DNA of 64,000 nt from DAHUYF01 sp035553515. GTDB taxonomy: Bacteria > Pseudomonadota > Alphaproteobacteria > ATCC43930 > CGMCC-115725. The DNA is taken from positions 5,685 through 69,684 of the forward strand of contig DATNDG010000052.1 of NCBI GenBank assembly GCA_035553515.1, read 5' to 3'. Every line of letters starts with the position of its first letter. Positions within the stretch are counted from its first letter, which is position 1. A program made the position numbers and the translations under genes. Below are positions 1-8,573 of this stretch, piece by piece. The notes below the pieces were generated by a model. The model was given only the letters and a program-made list of their open reading frames with translations. It was not told the origin of the DNA and did not search any database.

Positions 1-105
1 GCCGCGCATCACAATTACCAGCTCTGGTGGCTGCCGCTCGCGGCGGTGCTGCTGGGAGCGGCGTTGACGTCGCGGCGCTTGCCAATGGCATCGCCGGCGT
101 TCTAG
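1..105 (+). CDS. C-terminal end of an unidentified membrane protein (partial)
   Basis: The reading frame is open from the first base and stops at TAG. The 34 visible residues contain one hydrophobic segment (LWWLPLAAVLLGAAL) followed by a short basic tail, as at the C-terminus of a multi-pass transporter. The upstream part lies outside the window, so the family cannot be named; an MFS-type permease is one possibility. It is followed by the small cytochrome oxidase subunit gene on the same strand. Confidence 0.5.
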   Translation, partial: AAHHNYQLWWLPLAAVLLGAALTSRRLPMASPAF

Positions 106-142
106 GAATCCAGCCGAAATTTGCATTACGGGGGAATTCCCA

Positions 143-265
143 ATGGCCGTCGATCAGGAGCTGCAACGCCACAGGGACACGTGGCTCGGCTTCGCCAAGC
201 TGATGCGGTGGGGCGTCGGCATCGCCGTCATCACCCTGCTGCTGATGGCGTTCTTCCTGCTCTGA
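143..265 (+). CDS. aa3-type cytochrome c oxidase subunit IV (small membrane subunit)
   Basis: This 40-residue protein has a short polar N-terminus (MAVDQELQRHRDTWLGF) followed by one transmembrane helix ending in LLLMAFFLL. The pattern of a charged head, a conserved F-x-K-x-x-x-W-G stretch and a single C-terminal helix is that of the small bacterial aa3-type cytochrome c oxidase subunit IV of alphaproteobacteria (PF07835-like). It would sit in the inner membrane and pack against the oxidase core, whose main subunits are not in the window. A GGGG stretch lies ahead of the ATG. The stop is 22 bases from the stop of the convergent GAF gene. Confidence 0.75.
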   Translation: MAVDQELQRHRDTWLGFAKLMRWGVGIAVITLLLMAFFLL

Positions 266-287
266 GGCGCCTCGGGCGGAAGTCCCC

Positions 288-1094
288 TCACCCGCCCATG
301 ACGGCGGCGGCGTCGATCGCGAATCGCGCCAGCCGGCTCAGCTCATCCGCACCGGGGTGCCAATTGATCCGTCGGTGCGTCGACATGACGCCGCGGAGCG
401 CCCCGTCGGCGACGATCGGGATCGAGCAGGTCGACTGCAGACCGTCGCCGAGCAGCATCCGTCCGGACGGCTTGCCGCGGAAGATTGAACTTCTCGTCAC
501 GTCCACAACAATGACGGGCGCCTTGCCTTCGGCGGCGCAGCCGCAGGACGTGTCCTGGCCGTTGACGACGGCAAAAAAGTCCAGGAAGTCGCGTCCATGC
601 CCCTGCTGCGCCAGGATGCGCAGATCGCCGCCCGCGCCGCAGATCTGGATGTTTCCTGTGTCGGCGCCGGTGGCCGCCACGGCATCCCGTATCAGGCGTT
701 CGAGAAGGTTCGCATCCGGGCGCTTGCGCCACGCGCGAACCCTGGCGCCAAGCCGCTTGCTGCGGGCAATCGGCCAGCTGCTCTGCAGGATCGCTTCCGC
801 GACTTCCACCAGAGCGATCGGCGCCTGACCGTCCACGCCCCCGGCATCGGCGTCACCGACCGTCTCGTGGCAGACGAGGCGTGCCTGCTGCCAGAGATCG
901 AAGGAACGGCAGATATCCGACGCGGCGTCGGCAAGCAGCGCCGCAGGGGCTCGCGCCTCGGTTTCGCCCGGCGCCGTGAATTCACAGCGACAGACGATTC
1001 CTTCGGACGAGCGAAGATAGAGGCGGTATTGAGCCCCGTTCACAAAGCCTCGCTTCGATGGGATTGGGACAGGGCAATAGACCGAAGCAGGCAT
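288..1094 (-). CDS. GAF-domain protein
   Basis: This 268-residue protein has no signal peptide. The N-terminal ~50 residues (QYRLYLRSSEGIVCRCEF) resemble small DUF6894-like modules. From about residue 125 to the end it matches a GAF sensor domain, with the typical run GNIQICG, ILAQQGHGRDFLDFFA, a Cys-containing loop (DTSCGCA), VVDVTRSSIF and GVMSTHRRINWHP near the C-terminus. No kinase, cyclase or DNA-binding output domain is present, so it is a stand-alone sensor or adaptor whose ligand is unknown. The start is the ATG after the repeat-containing gap; its ribosome binding site is weak. Confidence 0.7.
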   Translation of the reverse strand: MPASVYCPVPIPSKRGFVNGAQYRLYLRSSEGIVCRCEFTAPGETEARAPAALLADAASDICRSFDLWQQARLVCHETVGDADAGGVDGQAPIALVEVAEAILQSSWPIARSKRLGARVRAWRKRPDANLLERLIRDAVAATGADTGNIQICGAGGDLRILAQQGHGRDFLDFFAVVNGQDTSCGCAAEGKAPVIVVDVTRSSIFRGKPSGRMLLGDGLQSTCSIPIVADGALRGVMSTHRRINWHPGADELSRLARFAIDAAAVMGG

Positions 1095-1202
1095 GGGCGG
1101 TCAAGTGCCGCCTAGCGGAAAAGCCCGGGAAATACGGGGTCTGATGAAATCCCCCACCGGGGGTATCGAGGCGGGCGATCCGTTGCGCCTCGATCCTGTG
1201 TC

Positions 1203-1246
1203 CTTCGACAAGCTCAGGATGAGGCTTCGGCAAGCTCAGGATGAGG
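1203..1246. repeat. Tandem pair of a 22-base dispersed repeat
   Basis: Two adjacent 22-base units (1203-1224 and 1225-1246) differ at a single base and share the core GCTCAGGATGAG. A third related unit with an inverted partner is at 9611-9673. They sit in the gap between the end of the gamma-glutamyltransferase gene and the start of the GAF gene. They look like copies of a small dispersed intergenic repeat family. Confidence 0.75.
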
Positions 1247-1287
1247 GCGTTTCTTCGCGGCCCCTTGTCGGAGGCCGAGCGACGGCG

Positions 1288-3120
1288 TCAGCGCCCGACG
1301 GCGTAACCCTGCATGCCGCGCGGATTGGCGCCGGCCTTGAGCACCGTGCCTTCCGGCGTCTTCTCTGCGGCGCAGGCGGAAAGCCTGCCCTCCGACCAAT
1401 CCTCGCCCAGTTGCACCTGGTGCCCGCGCCGGCGCAGCTCGGCCACGGTGGCCGCGGGAAAGCGGCCTTCGAGCGCGAGAAAGCCGGGCTTGGCCGCGCG
1501 CGGCCAGAACGAGCTCGGCATGTGCTCGGTGTGGAAGGCGGGGCAGTCGATCGCCTCCTGCAGGTTCATGCCGTGATCGACATGGTGCAGGAAGAGGAGC
1601 AGCGACCATTGGTCCTGCTGATCGCCGCCCGGCGTGCCGAAGGCCATATAGGGCTCGCCCGATTTGAGCGCGAAGGACGGGGTGAGCGTGCTGCGCGGCC
1701 GCCTGCCGGGCGCGAGGCTCAGCGGCAGCCCCTCTTCGAGCCAGAACATCTGCATCCTTGTGCCAAGCGCAAATCCGAGCTCCGGGATCGCCGGCGAGCT
1801 GTGCAGCCAGCCGCCGCTCGGCGTCGCCGAGATCATGTTGCCCCAGCGATCGATGATATCGAGATGGCAGGTGTCGCCGACGCTCCGCCCGCGCGCATCC
1901 ACCGCGAGATCGCCGGTGGTCGGCTCGCCGGTGCCGATGCGCGCCACGGTGGGCTCGCCCGTGCCGAGCGCCGCGCCGCTGCCGGTGGGGCCGCGGTATA
2001 GCAGCGGCGCACGGCCGAGCGGCGCGCCCGGGCGCAGCTCGAGCGAGGCGCGCTCACCGATGAGCGCTCGCCGCCCGCGCGCGTAATCGGCGCTGAGCAG
2101 AGCGGCTGTGGGGACATCGACGAAATCGGGATCGCCGTACCAGGCCTCGCGATCGGCAAAGGCGAGCTTGGCGCTCTCGACCACGGTGTGGACGAAGTCG
2201 GGTCCGGTCGGATCCATGGCGCCGAGATCGAAGCCTTCGAGCAACGCCAGCTGCTGAAGCAGCACCGGACCCTGCGTCCAGGGCCCGCATTTGCAGACGG
2301 TATAGCCGCGGTAATCACGGGTGAGCGGCGCCTCGACCCCGGCGCGCCAGCGCGCCATGTCGTCGCCGGTGAGGAGCCCCTTATGCCGCCTTCCGGAGCT
2401 GTCCATCACCTCTTCAGTGCGGCAGAAGCGATCGATGGCGGCGGCGATGAAGCCTTCCGCCCAGATGCGCCGCGCCGCCTCGATCTGCGCGTCGCGATCG
2501 GCGCTCGCCGCCTCGGCCTCGCGCAGCAAGCGGCCATAGGTCCCGGCGAGCGCCAGATTGCGGAAGAGCCGCCCGGGAACCGGCGGCTTGCCGCCGGGGA
2601 GATATAGGGCCGCCGAGCTCGGCCATTCGGTCTCGAAGAGCGCCTGCACGGTCTCGATCGTCGCGGTGATGCGCGGCACCACCGGATAGCCGCTGCTGGC
2701 ATAGCCCAGCGCCGGCGCCATCACTTCGCCGAGACGCAGCGTGCCATGCTCCAGCAGCAACCGCATCCAGGCATCGAAGGCACCCGGCACGCAGGCGGCG
2801 AGAAGACCGGTGCCGGGAATGAGATCGAGGCCGAGCGAACGGAAGCGCGCGATGGTGGCGTCGGCCGGGCTCACCCCCTGGCCGCAGATCACCTCGACCG
2901 CGCCCTTGCGCCGATCCCAGAGGATCATCGGCGCCTCGCCCGCCGGCCCATTCAGATGCGGCTCGACCACCTGCAAGGCGAGCCCCGTGGCGACCGCCGC
3001 GTCGAAGGCATTGCCGCCGCGCTCGAGGACGCCCATGCCGACCGCCGAAGCGAGCCAATGGGTCGAGGCGACGACGCCGAAGGTGCCGCGGATCTCCGGT
3101 CTGGTGGTGAATTGGACCAA
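1288..3120 (-). CDS. Gamma-glutamyltransferase family protein
   Basis: This 610-residue member of the Ntn-hydrolase gamma-glutamyltranspeptidase family would hydrolyse or transfer gamma-glutamyl or related amide groups. The N-terminal large-subunit region carries the GGNAFDAAVA signature. The expected self-cleavage and nucleophile threonine is T417 in GDTCHLDIID, where the usual second Thr is replaced by Cys. A PGG motif (FGTPGGDQQ) lies in the small subunit. No signal peptide is visible, unlike the periplasmic E. coli enzyme, so it may be cytoplasmic and closer to the YwrD-like branch. The start is a TTG preceded by a GGGGGA stretch; no ATG occurs in the first 28 residues. It is divergent from the MFS gene, which suggests shared catabolic use. 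Confidence 0.8.
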   Translation of the reverse strand: MVQFTTRPEIRGTFGVVASTHWLASAVGMGVLERGGNAFDAAVATGLALQVVEPHLNGPAGEAPMILWDRRKGAVEVICGQGVSPADATIARFRSLGLDLIPGTGLLAACVPGAFDAWMRLLLEHGTLRLGEVMAPALGYASSGYPVVPRITATIETVQALFETEWPSSAALYLPGGKPPVPGRLFRNLALAGTYGRLLREAEAASADRDAQIEAARRIWAEGFIAAAIDRFCRTEEVMDSSGRRHKGLLTGDDMARWRAGVEAPLTRDYRGYTVCKCGPWTQGPVLLQQLALLEGFDLGAMDPTGPDFVHTVVESAKLAFADREAWYGDPDFVDVPTAALLSADYARGRRALIGERASLELRPGAPLGRAPLLYRGPTGSGAALGTGEPTVARIGTGEPTTGDLAVDARGRSVGDTCHLDIIDRWGNMISATPSGGWLHSSPAIPELGFALGTRMQMFWLEEGLPLSLAPGRRPRSTLTPSFALKSGEPYMAFGTPGGDQQDQWSLLLFLHHVDHGMNLQEAIDCPAFHTEHMPSSFWPRAAKPGFLALEGRFPAATVAELRRRGHQVQLGEDWSEGRLSACAAEKTPEGTVLKAGANPRGMQGYAVGR

Positions 3121-3157
3121 GGCTCGCTTCCCCCGTCAGCTTATGGCACCGTGCGAG

Positions 3158-3172
3158 GGACGGACCGTCCCG
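3158..3172. promoter_or_regulatory. Perfect 15-base dyad, candidate operator
   Basis: GGGACGG-A-CCGTCCC is a perfect 7+1+7 inverted repeat in the 181-base gap between the divergent gamma-glutamyltransferase and MFS genes, 38 bases upstream of the TTG start of the former. Its place and symmetry suit a dimeric repressor or activator site that controls both genes. No regulator gene lies next to it. Confidence 0.45.
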
Positions 3173-3267
3173 TCGGCAGATGCCCTGCGTCGTTGGCCAC
3201 AGCGGCGTGAGGCGCCGAGGGGCGGATGGAGAGCCGTCACTGTTGCCAGTCGCCAGAAAGAGGTCAA

Positions 3268-3288
3268 GCCAACCAACGAGCCAACCAA
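3268..3288 (+). repeat. Direct repeat GCCAACCAA x2 upstream of the MFS start
   Basis: Two identical GCCAACCAA copies (3268-3276 and 3280-3288) with a 12-base period sit directly before the ribosome binding site (GGGGAG) of the MFS transporter gene. They could be a half-turn-spaced protein site in the leader or a chance low-complexity stretch. Confidence 0.35.
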
Positions 3289-3301
3289 GGGGAGATCAGC
3301 C

Positions 3302-4576
3302 ATGTCCGCAACCGCGGTGACCGCGCCTCAAGCAAGTTCAAGGCGCTGGTGGCAATTGCTTTTCGGCGTCGTCGCCATGATGTCGATCTCGAGCCCGCAA
3401 TATACCTGGACGCTGTTCACCGGCCCCCTCACCCACAAGCTCGACGCCAGCCTAGCCGAGCTGCAATGGACCTTCTCGCTGCTCATCATCCTGCAGACCT
3501 TCCTGTCGCCGGTGCAGGCCTACCTTGTCGACCGGTTCGGGCCGCGCAACCTCATCGCCGCCGGCGCGGCCATGTCGGGCGGAAGCTGGGTGCTCGCCTC
3601 CTTCGCCAGCAGCCTCGGCATGCTCTATCTCACCTATGGCATCATCGGCGGCTTCGGCACCGGCATCATCTATGTCGGCATCATCGGGCTCATGGTGCGC
3701 TGGTTCCCCGATCGGCGCGGGCTCGCGACCGGGCTTGCCGCCGCCGGCTACGGCTTCGGCGCGGTCTTCACCAGCTTTCCCATCGACAGCATGATCAAGA
3801 GCCAGGGCTACGAGCATACGCTGCTGGTCTGGGGGCTGGTGCAGGGCGTCATCGGCATCCTGGCGGCGCTCGGGCTGCGCGTGCCGCCCGCGGGCTATCA
3901 GCCGAGCGGCGCGAAGCCCGAACTGGTGCGGATCGAGCTGCAATCGCGGCGGAGCTACACGCCGGGCGAGATGCTGAAGAACCCGATCTTCTGGCTGCTC
4001 TTCGTCATGATGGCGATGATGTCGACAAGCGGTTTGATGGTGGTCTCGAATGTCGGCCCCTTCGCCAAGGAATTCAAAGTCGCCGACGTCATGGTGCTGG
4101 GGCTGATGGGCGCGCTGCCGCTGTCGCTCACCTTGTCGCGCATCACCAACGGCGTGACGCGCCCCTTCTTCGGCTGGGTCTCGGACCATATCGGCCGCGA
4201 AGGAACCATGGCATTGGCATTCTTCCTCGAAGCGGCGGCGATCCTCGTGCTCTTCGCCTTCCTCGACAACCCCGTGCTGTTCGTCGTGCTGACCGGGCTC
4301 GTCTTCTTCGGCTGGGGCGAGATCTTCTCGCTCTTCCCGGCGACGCTCACCGACACTTTCGGAACTGAATTCGCGGCGACGAATTACGGCTTCCTCTACA
4401 TCGCCCAGGGCGTCGGCTCGATCCTCGGCGGTCCGGCGGCGGCCTTCCTGAAGCAAACCACGGGGAGCTGGCTCACCGTCTTCCTCATCGTCGCAGGCCT
4501 CGACGCGCTGACCGCCCTCCTGGCGCTTACGGTGCTGCGGCGCATGCGCCAGCGGCATCTGCGCATGGCCGGCTGA
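3302..4576 (+). CDS. MFS transporter, OFA (oxalate/formate antiporter-like) family
   Basis: This 424-residue inner-membrane protein has about twelve hydrophobic segments. Features of the OFA/MFS group are visible: a first helix with SPQYTWTLFTGPL, LVDRFGPRNL between helices 2 and 3, GIIGGFGTGIIYVGI, and in the second half FGWVSDHIGREGTM and GWGEIFSLFPATLTDTFG. The substrate is probably a small organic anion, but nothing in the sequence proves oxalate. The ATG has a good upstream GGGGAG. It is divergent from a gamma-glutamyltransferase gene and convergent with a DapA-like aldolase gene; together with the ThDP enzyme these may form a catabolic set. Confidence 0.85.
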   Translation: MSATAVTAPQASSRRWWQLLFGVVAMMSISSPQYTWTLFTGPLTHKLDASLAELQWTFSLLIILQTFLSPVQAYLVDRFGPRNLIAAGAAMSGGSWVLASFASSLGMLYLTYGIIGGFGTGIIYVGIIGLMVRWFPDRRGLATGLAAAGYGFGAVFTSFPIDSMIKSQGYEHTLLVWGLVQGVIGILAALGLRVPPAGYQPSGAKPELVRIELQSRRSYTPGEMLKNPIFWLLFVMMAMMSTSGLMVVSNVGPFAKEFKVADVMVLGLMGALPLSLTLSRITNGVTRPFFGWVSDHIGREGTMALAFFLEAAAILVLFAFLDNPVLFVVLTGLVFFGWGEIFSLFPATLTDTFGTEFAATNYGFLYIAQGVGSILGGPAAAFLKQTTGSWLTVFLIVAGLDALTALLALTVLRRMRQRHLRMAG

Positions 4577-4585
4577 GTCGGGCGA

Positions 4586-5548
4586 TCAGGCCGCGCGATC
4601 GGCGGCGCCGGCGGGAGAGATGCGCGCTTCCGCCAGCGCCGTCCGGAGCCGCGCGATCTCGGCGGCGGGGAGCTTTACGAGCGGCGGGCGCACCACGGCG
4701 CGCTTCAGGCGTCCCAGCAGCACCAGCGCCTCCTTCATGCGGTTGTGCATGTCGAGGAAGGGCGGCGCATAGAAGGCGTGCACGAGCGGGTAGATGCGGT
4801 CGTTGATCGCCTGCGCTTCCGCGAGATCCTTGGCCTCGACCGCGCGCCAGAGCGCCGCCTGCAGATCGGCGATCACGCTGCCGGCGCCGGAGAGCAGGCC
4901 CTGGCAGCCCAGCACGAGCGAGCTCATCAGCCAGGAGCTGTGCGTGCTCAGCACGTTGACCGGCCGCGGCAGCGCGCGAAGCGTCCTGATATGCCGCTCA
5001 TGCAGCATGGCATCGTTGCTCCAGTCCTTGATCGCCCGCACGCTCGGCACCGCGTCCAGGACGCGCAGCAGCGTCTCGCAGGGATATCCGAGCCCGCTCG
5101 CCATCGGGTACTGGAAGAGGATGATCGGCAGGTCGGTCGCATCGGCGACGCGCTTCACATGCGCCAGCGCCATCTCCGGCCGGAGCTGCCCGCCCATGCT
5201 CATGCTGTTCGGAGGAAAGAGCAGCAGCGCGGAGGCGCCGGAGGAGGCCGCCATGCGCGCGATCTCCGCCGCCGCGAGGCTGCCATCGGCATAGATGCCG
5301 GCGACGATCGGCAGCCGGTCGCCGATCTCGTCGAGGGTGAGCTCCAGCACCTGGCGCTGCTCCTCGAGGCTGCAGGCATGCACCTCGGAGGCGTGCGCGT
5401 TGGTGGTGATCGCGGCGAGGCCGGGCACGGCGGCGACGTCGCTGAGATGCCGGCGATACTCGCGGGCATCGATCGCGAAATCCTCGTCGAAGGGCAGCAG
5501 GCAGGCGGGAATGACGCCGGCCGGAACGAACGCCGCGAAGCGTGCCAT
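4586..5548 (-). CDS. Dihydrodipicolinate synthase (DapA) family aldolase
   Basis: This 320-residue TIM-barrel enzyme is of the class I, Schiff-base-forming DapA/NAL family. The lysine expected to bind the keto acid is K174 (RAIKDWSND), and the catalytic tyrosine is Y147 (FQYPMAS), with the usual spacing. The family's GTTGE motif is replaced by TTNAHASE, so it is not canonical lysine-pathway DapA; a sugar-acid or keto-acid aldolase/dehydratase is more likely. A very strong purine-rich ribosome binding site precedes the ATG. The gene is 62 bases downstream of the ThDP enzyme gene on the same strand, so the two are probably co-transcribed. Confidence 0.8.
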   Translation of the reverse strand: MARFAAFVPAGVIPACLLPFDEDFAIDAREYRRHLSDVAAVPGLAAITTNAHASEVHACSLEEQRQVLELTLDEIGDRLPIVAGIYADGSLAAAEIARMAASSGASALLLFPPNSMSMGGQLRPEMALAHVKRVADATDLPIILFQYPMASGLGYPCETLLRVLDAVPSVRAIKDWSNDAMLHERHIRTLRALPRPVNVLSTHSSWLMSSLVLGCQGLLSGAGSVIADLQAALWRAVEAKDLAEAQAINDRIYPLVHAFYAPPFLDMHNRMKEALVLLGRLKRAVVRPPLVKLPAAEIARLRTALAEARISPAGAADRAA

Positions 5549-5610
5549 CGGAGCCTCCTCCTCCCTCGGTTCCCGCCGATCCTAACGCGCCGGCGGCGGC
5601 CGCGTCCTCC

Positions 5611-7281
5611 TCAATGAGCCGCGGCCAGCGCCGCCGTGCGGATCTCCGAGAGGGACTGGCGGATGGTGAGCGCCTCGGGGTCGATGCGCAGATCGAGGAT
5701 TGCCGGCACGCCGGCCGCCCGCGCGCGCTCGAAGGCGGCGGGGAAATCGGCGGTGCGCTCCACCGCCTCGCCATAGGCGCCATAGGCGCGGGCCAGTGCC
5801 ACGAAATCGGGATTGAAGAGCTCGGTGCCGATGACGCGGCCGGGGTGGTGGCGCTCCTGATGCATGCGGATCGTGCCGTACATGCCGTTGTTGACGATCA
5901 GCACGATGACGCCGAGGCGGCGATGGACGGCGGTCGCCAGCTCCTGGCCGGTCATCAGGAAATCGCCGTCGCCGGCGACGCAAAGCACCGTCCGCTCGGG
6001 ATGGACGATCTTCGCCGCCACCGCCGCCGGAAAGCCGTAGCCCATCGAGCCGCTGGTGGGCGCGAGCTGCGAGCCGAAGCGGCGATATCGATGGAAGCGA
6101 TGGACCCAGGTGGCGAAGTTGCCAGCGCCGTTGGTGACGATGGCGTCCGGCGGCAGGTGCTCGTCGAGCCAGAGCACGATCTCGCCCATCTGGATCTCGC
6201 CCGGCGAGCGCGGCGGGCGGCGCCAGGCGAGAAAATCGCGATGCGCGGCCTCGGTCGCCGCCGCCCAGGGCGGGTTGTCGATCGGCTTCAGCTCGGCTGC
6301 GGCGCGGGCAAAGGCGCGCGGCGTCGCGTTGATGGCGAGCGCCGGCTGGTAGACGCGACCAAGCTCCTCGGGGTCGGCATGGATATGGACGAGGCGCTGC
6401 CTGGGCGTCGGCAGGTCGATGAGCGTGTAGCCGCCGGTGGTCATCTCGCCGAGCCGCGGCCCCAGCGCGATCAGCAGATCGCTCTCCTTGACGCGCTGCG
6501 CCAGCGCGGGGTTGAGGCCGATGCCGACATCGCCGGCATAACAGGGATGGGCATTGTCGAAGCGGTCCTGGCGGCGGAAGCCGCAGCCGACCGGCAGGTG
6601 ATTGGCGGCAGCGAACCGCTCGACCGCGGCCACGCCCTCGGCATCCCAGGCGCTGCCGCCGAGCAGCAGGAAGGGGCGCTTCGCCTCGGCGAGAAGCTCG
6701 CGCAGCCGCGCCATCGGCGCTTCGCCGGGCCAGGTCTCGACAGGGGTGTAAGGCTGCGCATCGGCAACATCGACCGTCTCGGTCAGCATGTCCTCGGGCA
6801 GCGACAGCACCACCGGGCCGGGGCGGCCGCTGGTCGCCGTGTGATAGGCGCGGCTCAGGAATTCGGGGATGCGCCGGGGATCGTCGATCTCGGCCACCCA
6901 TTTGGCGAGCTGGCCGAACATCCGGCGGTAGTCGATCTCCTGGAAGGCCTCGCGCTCGACCGTGTCGCGCGCCACCTGGCCGATGAAGAGGATGAGCGGC
7001 GTCGAATCCTGACGCGCCACATGAAGGCCGGCGCTGGCATTGGTCGCGCCGGGGCCGCGCGTCACCATGCAGAGGCCGGGCTCGCCGGTGAGCTTGCCAT
7101 AGGCATCGGCCATCATCGCCGCGCCGCCTTCCTGGCGGCAGGTGACGAGGCGGATGGAGTTGACGTCGTAGAGCGCATCCAGCACGGCGAGATAGCTCTC
7201 GCCCGGCACGCAGAAGACGGTGTCGGCGCCGTGAATCCTAAGCTGGTCGACAAGGATCTGGGCGCCGGTGCGGCGGCTCAT
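5611..7281 (-). CDS. Thiamine-diphosphate-dependent enzyme, acetolactate-synthase-like
   Basis: This 556-residue protein has the three-domain layout of ThDP enzymes. The N-terminal pyrimidine-binding domain carries the catalytic glutamate E51 in CRQEGGAAMMADAYG. The middle domain is Rossmann-like (LLIALGPRLGEMTTGGY), and the C-terminal pyrophosphate domain has GDGDFLMTGQELATA and NNGMYGTIRMHQ. It resembles the acetolactate synthase large subunit, but no small regulatory subunit gene (ilvN) is adjacent, so a catabolic carboligase or decarboxylase is likely. The chosen ATG has GAGGAGA six bases upstream. The aldolase gene follows it. Confidence 0.8.
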   Translation of the reverse strand: MSRRTGAQILVDQLRIHGADTVFCVPGESYLAVLDALYDVNSIRLVTCRQEGGAAMMADAYGKLTGEPGLCMVTRGPGATNASAGLHVARQDSTPLILFIGQVARDTVEREAFQEIDYRRMFGQLAKWVAEIDDPRRIPEFLSRAYHTATSGRPGPVVLSLPEDMLTETVDVADAQPYTPVETWPGEAPMARLRELLAEAKRPFLLLGGSAWDAEGVAAVERFAAANHLPVGCGFRRQDRFDNAHPCYAGDVGIGLNPALAQRVKESDLLIALGPRLGEMTTGGYTLIDLPTPRQRLVHIHADPEELGRVYQPALAINATPRAFARAAAELKPIDNPPWAAATEAAHRDFLAWRRPPRSPGEIQMGEIVLWLDEHLPPDAIVTNGAGNFATWVHRFHRYRRFGSQLAPTSGSMGYGFPAAVAAKIVHPERTVLCVAGDGDFLMTGQELATAVHRRLGVIVLIVNNGMYGTIRMHQERHHPGRVIGTELFNPDFVALARAYGAYGEAVERTADFPAAFERARAAGVPAILDLRIDPEALTIRQSLSEIRTAALAAAH

Positions 7282-7360
7282 GCGGCTCTCCTCGGTGGCT
7301 CGCGGCAGAGACGTATTGGAGAATTCCGCCGCAGGCAACCCCCGCCGCTTCCGCGGGCGG

Positions 7361-8200
7361 CTACTCGGCCGGACGGGCGACCGGCTTGGAGCGCGGGGCG
7401 CTGCGCCCGAGCAGCCGCATCAGGCTGCCGATCACCAGAATGGTCGCGAGATAGAAGACGACCTGAATGCCGGCCGGCTGCGCCACATAGCCCACCAGCG
7501 TGTGCAGCACCTGGCCGGGAATGCTCTGCTCGCTCAGCAGGAAGGAGGAGTCCCAGAGATTGGTGCCGAGCGCCGGCAGCCAGTCGGCCTGCACCAGGAA
7601 GGAGGCGCCCTGCGCGGCCATGCCGGCGGCGAGCAGCAGGATGAGCCAGCTCGTCACGGTGAAGAGGTGGCGCAGGGGAATGCGCAGCAATCCCAGGTAA
7701 AGCGCCGTCCCCGTCGCCACCCCGGCAAAGAGCCCCACCGCGAGGCCGCCGGCGAAGCTCGCCGGCGAGATGGCGCTCGCCGCAAGGATGCCATAGAGGA
7801 AGAGCACGAGCTCCGAGCCCTCGCGCAGCACGGCGAGCCCGACGACGACGGCGAGCGCGTAAAGCGGCCGCGTCCCGGCCAAGACCAGCTTGCCGACATC
7901 ACCCGCCTCGATCGCCAGCTCGCGGCCGTGGCGTCCCATCCAGATATTGTGCCAGCCGAGCATGCAGACGGCGGTGAACAGCACCGCGGCGTCGAACAGC
8001 TCCTGCCCGTTGCCGTGCAGCGCGCCGGAGATTTCGCTGGCGAAGGCGGCGACCAGCATCGCGCCCAGGATGCCCGCCGCGATGCCGGTGGCGACCCAGC
8101 GCCCGCGCCCCCTTACCCCTTCGCTGGCGGCGAGCACGACACCGACGATGAGCGACGCCTCGAGAACCTCGCGAAAGACGATGATGGCCGTCGCAAGCAT
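7361..8200 (-). CDS. FTR1-family iron permease
   Basis: This 279-residue inner-membrane protein has about seven transmembrane helices. Two acidic iron-transport motifs are visible: REVLE at residues 10-14 in helix 1 and REGSE at residues 126-130 in helix 4, the paired R-E-x-x-E signature of FTR1/EfeU permeases. It should take up iron across the inner membrane. The upstream gene, 10 bases away, encodes a periplasmic cupredoxin, so the two form an operon. The EfeO M75 peptidase domain and EfeB peroxidase are absent nearby, so this is a minimal two-gene FTR1 system. The promoter upstream of the cupredoxin gene probably serves both. Confidence 0.9.
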   Translation of the reverse strand: MLATAIIVFREVLEASLIVGVVLAASEGVRGRGRWVATGIAAGILGAMLVAAFASEISGALHGNGQELFDAAVLFTAVCMLGWHNIWMGRHGRELAIEAGDVGKLVLAGTRPLYALAVVVGLAVLREGSELVLFLYGILAASAISPASFAGGLAVGLFAGVATGTALYLGLLRIPLRHLFTVTSWLILLLAAGMAAQGASFLVQADWLPALGTNLWDSSFLLSEQSIPGQVLHTLVGYVAQPAGIQVVFYLATILVIGSLMRLLGRSAPRSKPVARPAE

Positions 8201-8210
8201 GATGCCGAGC

Positions 8211-8555
8211 CTATTTCTTCACCACGATGTGGCCTTGGGCCGTCGAGGAATGGAAGTCGCCGAAGAAATCATAGCTGCCGGGATCGAGCGGGCCGACATA
8301 AACGGTGATCTGGCCATGGCCGGCCACGACTTTCTCGCGGTGGAGCGAATGGCTCTCGAACTCCTCGGGCGTGGGATCGAGGTTCTTGACCAGGAGGCGC
8401 ACCTTCACTCCCGGCGGGACGGGCACCTCGGAGGGCTGGAAGCGATGGTTCTTGATGGTGATCGGGATCGTCGGGTCCTCGGCGCTTGCGCGCTCGGAGG
8501 CCAGCGGCGCCATCAACGCCACCGCGAAGAACAGCATCACCAAACGCCAAGCCAT
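8211..8555 (-). CDS. Periplasmic cupredoxin-domain protein paired with FTR1
   Basis: This 114-residue protein begins with a signal peptide (MAWRLVMLFFAVALMAPL, cleavage after ERASA). The rest is one cupredoxin fold with PITIKNHRFQPSEVPVPPG, LLVKNLDPTPEEFES and a C-terminal GHIVVKK strand. Such domains occur at the N-terminus of EfeO or as separate partners of FTR1 permeases, where they are thought to bind or oxidise metal before uptake. Likely ligands are histidines and acidic residues; no Cys is present. A GAGGG site precedes the ATG. Confidence 0.8.
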   Translation of the reverse strand: MAWRLVMLFFAVALMAPLASERASAEDPTIPITIKNHRFQPSEVPVPPGVKVRLLVKNLDPTPEEFESHSLHREKVVAGHGQITVYVGPLDPGSYDFFGDFHSSTAQGHIVVKK

Positions 8556-8573
8556 TCCGCCCTCACCCTGCAA

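Noticed and set aside
3302..7281. Oxalate degradation cluster (OxlT-like transporter with oxalyl-CoA decarboxylase)
   Set aside because: The ThDP enzyme is closer to acetolactate synthase and no formyl-CoA transferase gene is present.
5542..7644. 700-codon open frame on the plus strand opposite the ThDP enzyme gene
   Set aside because: The opposite strand encodes a complete ThDP enzyme with its catalytic Glu; the plus-strand frame has no domain.
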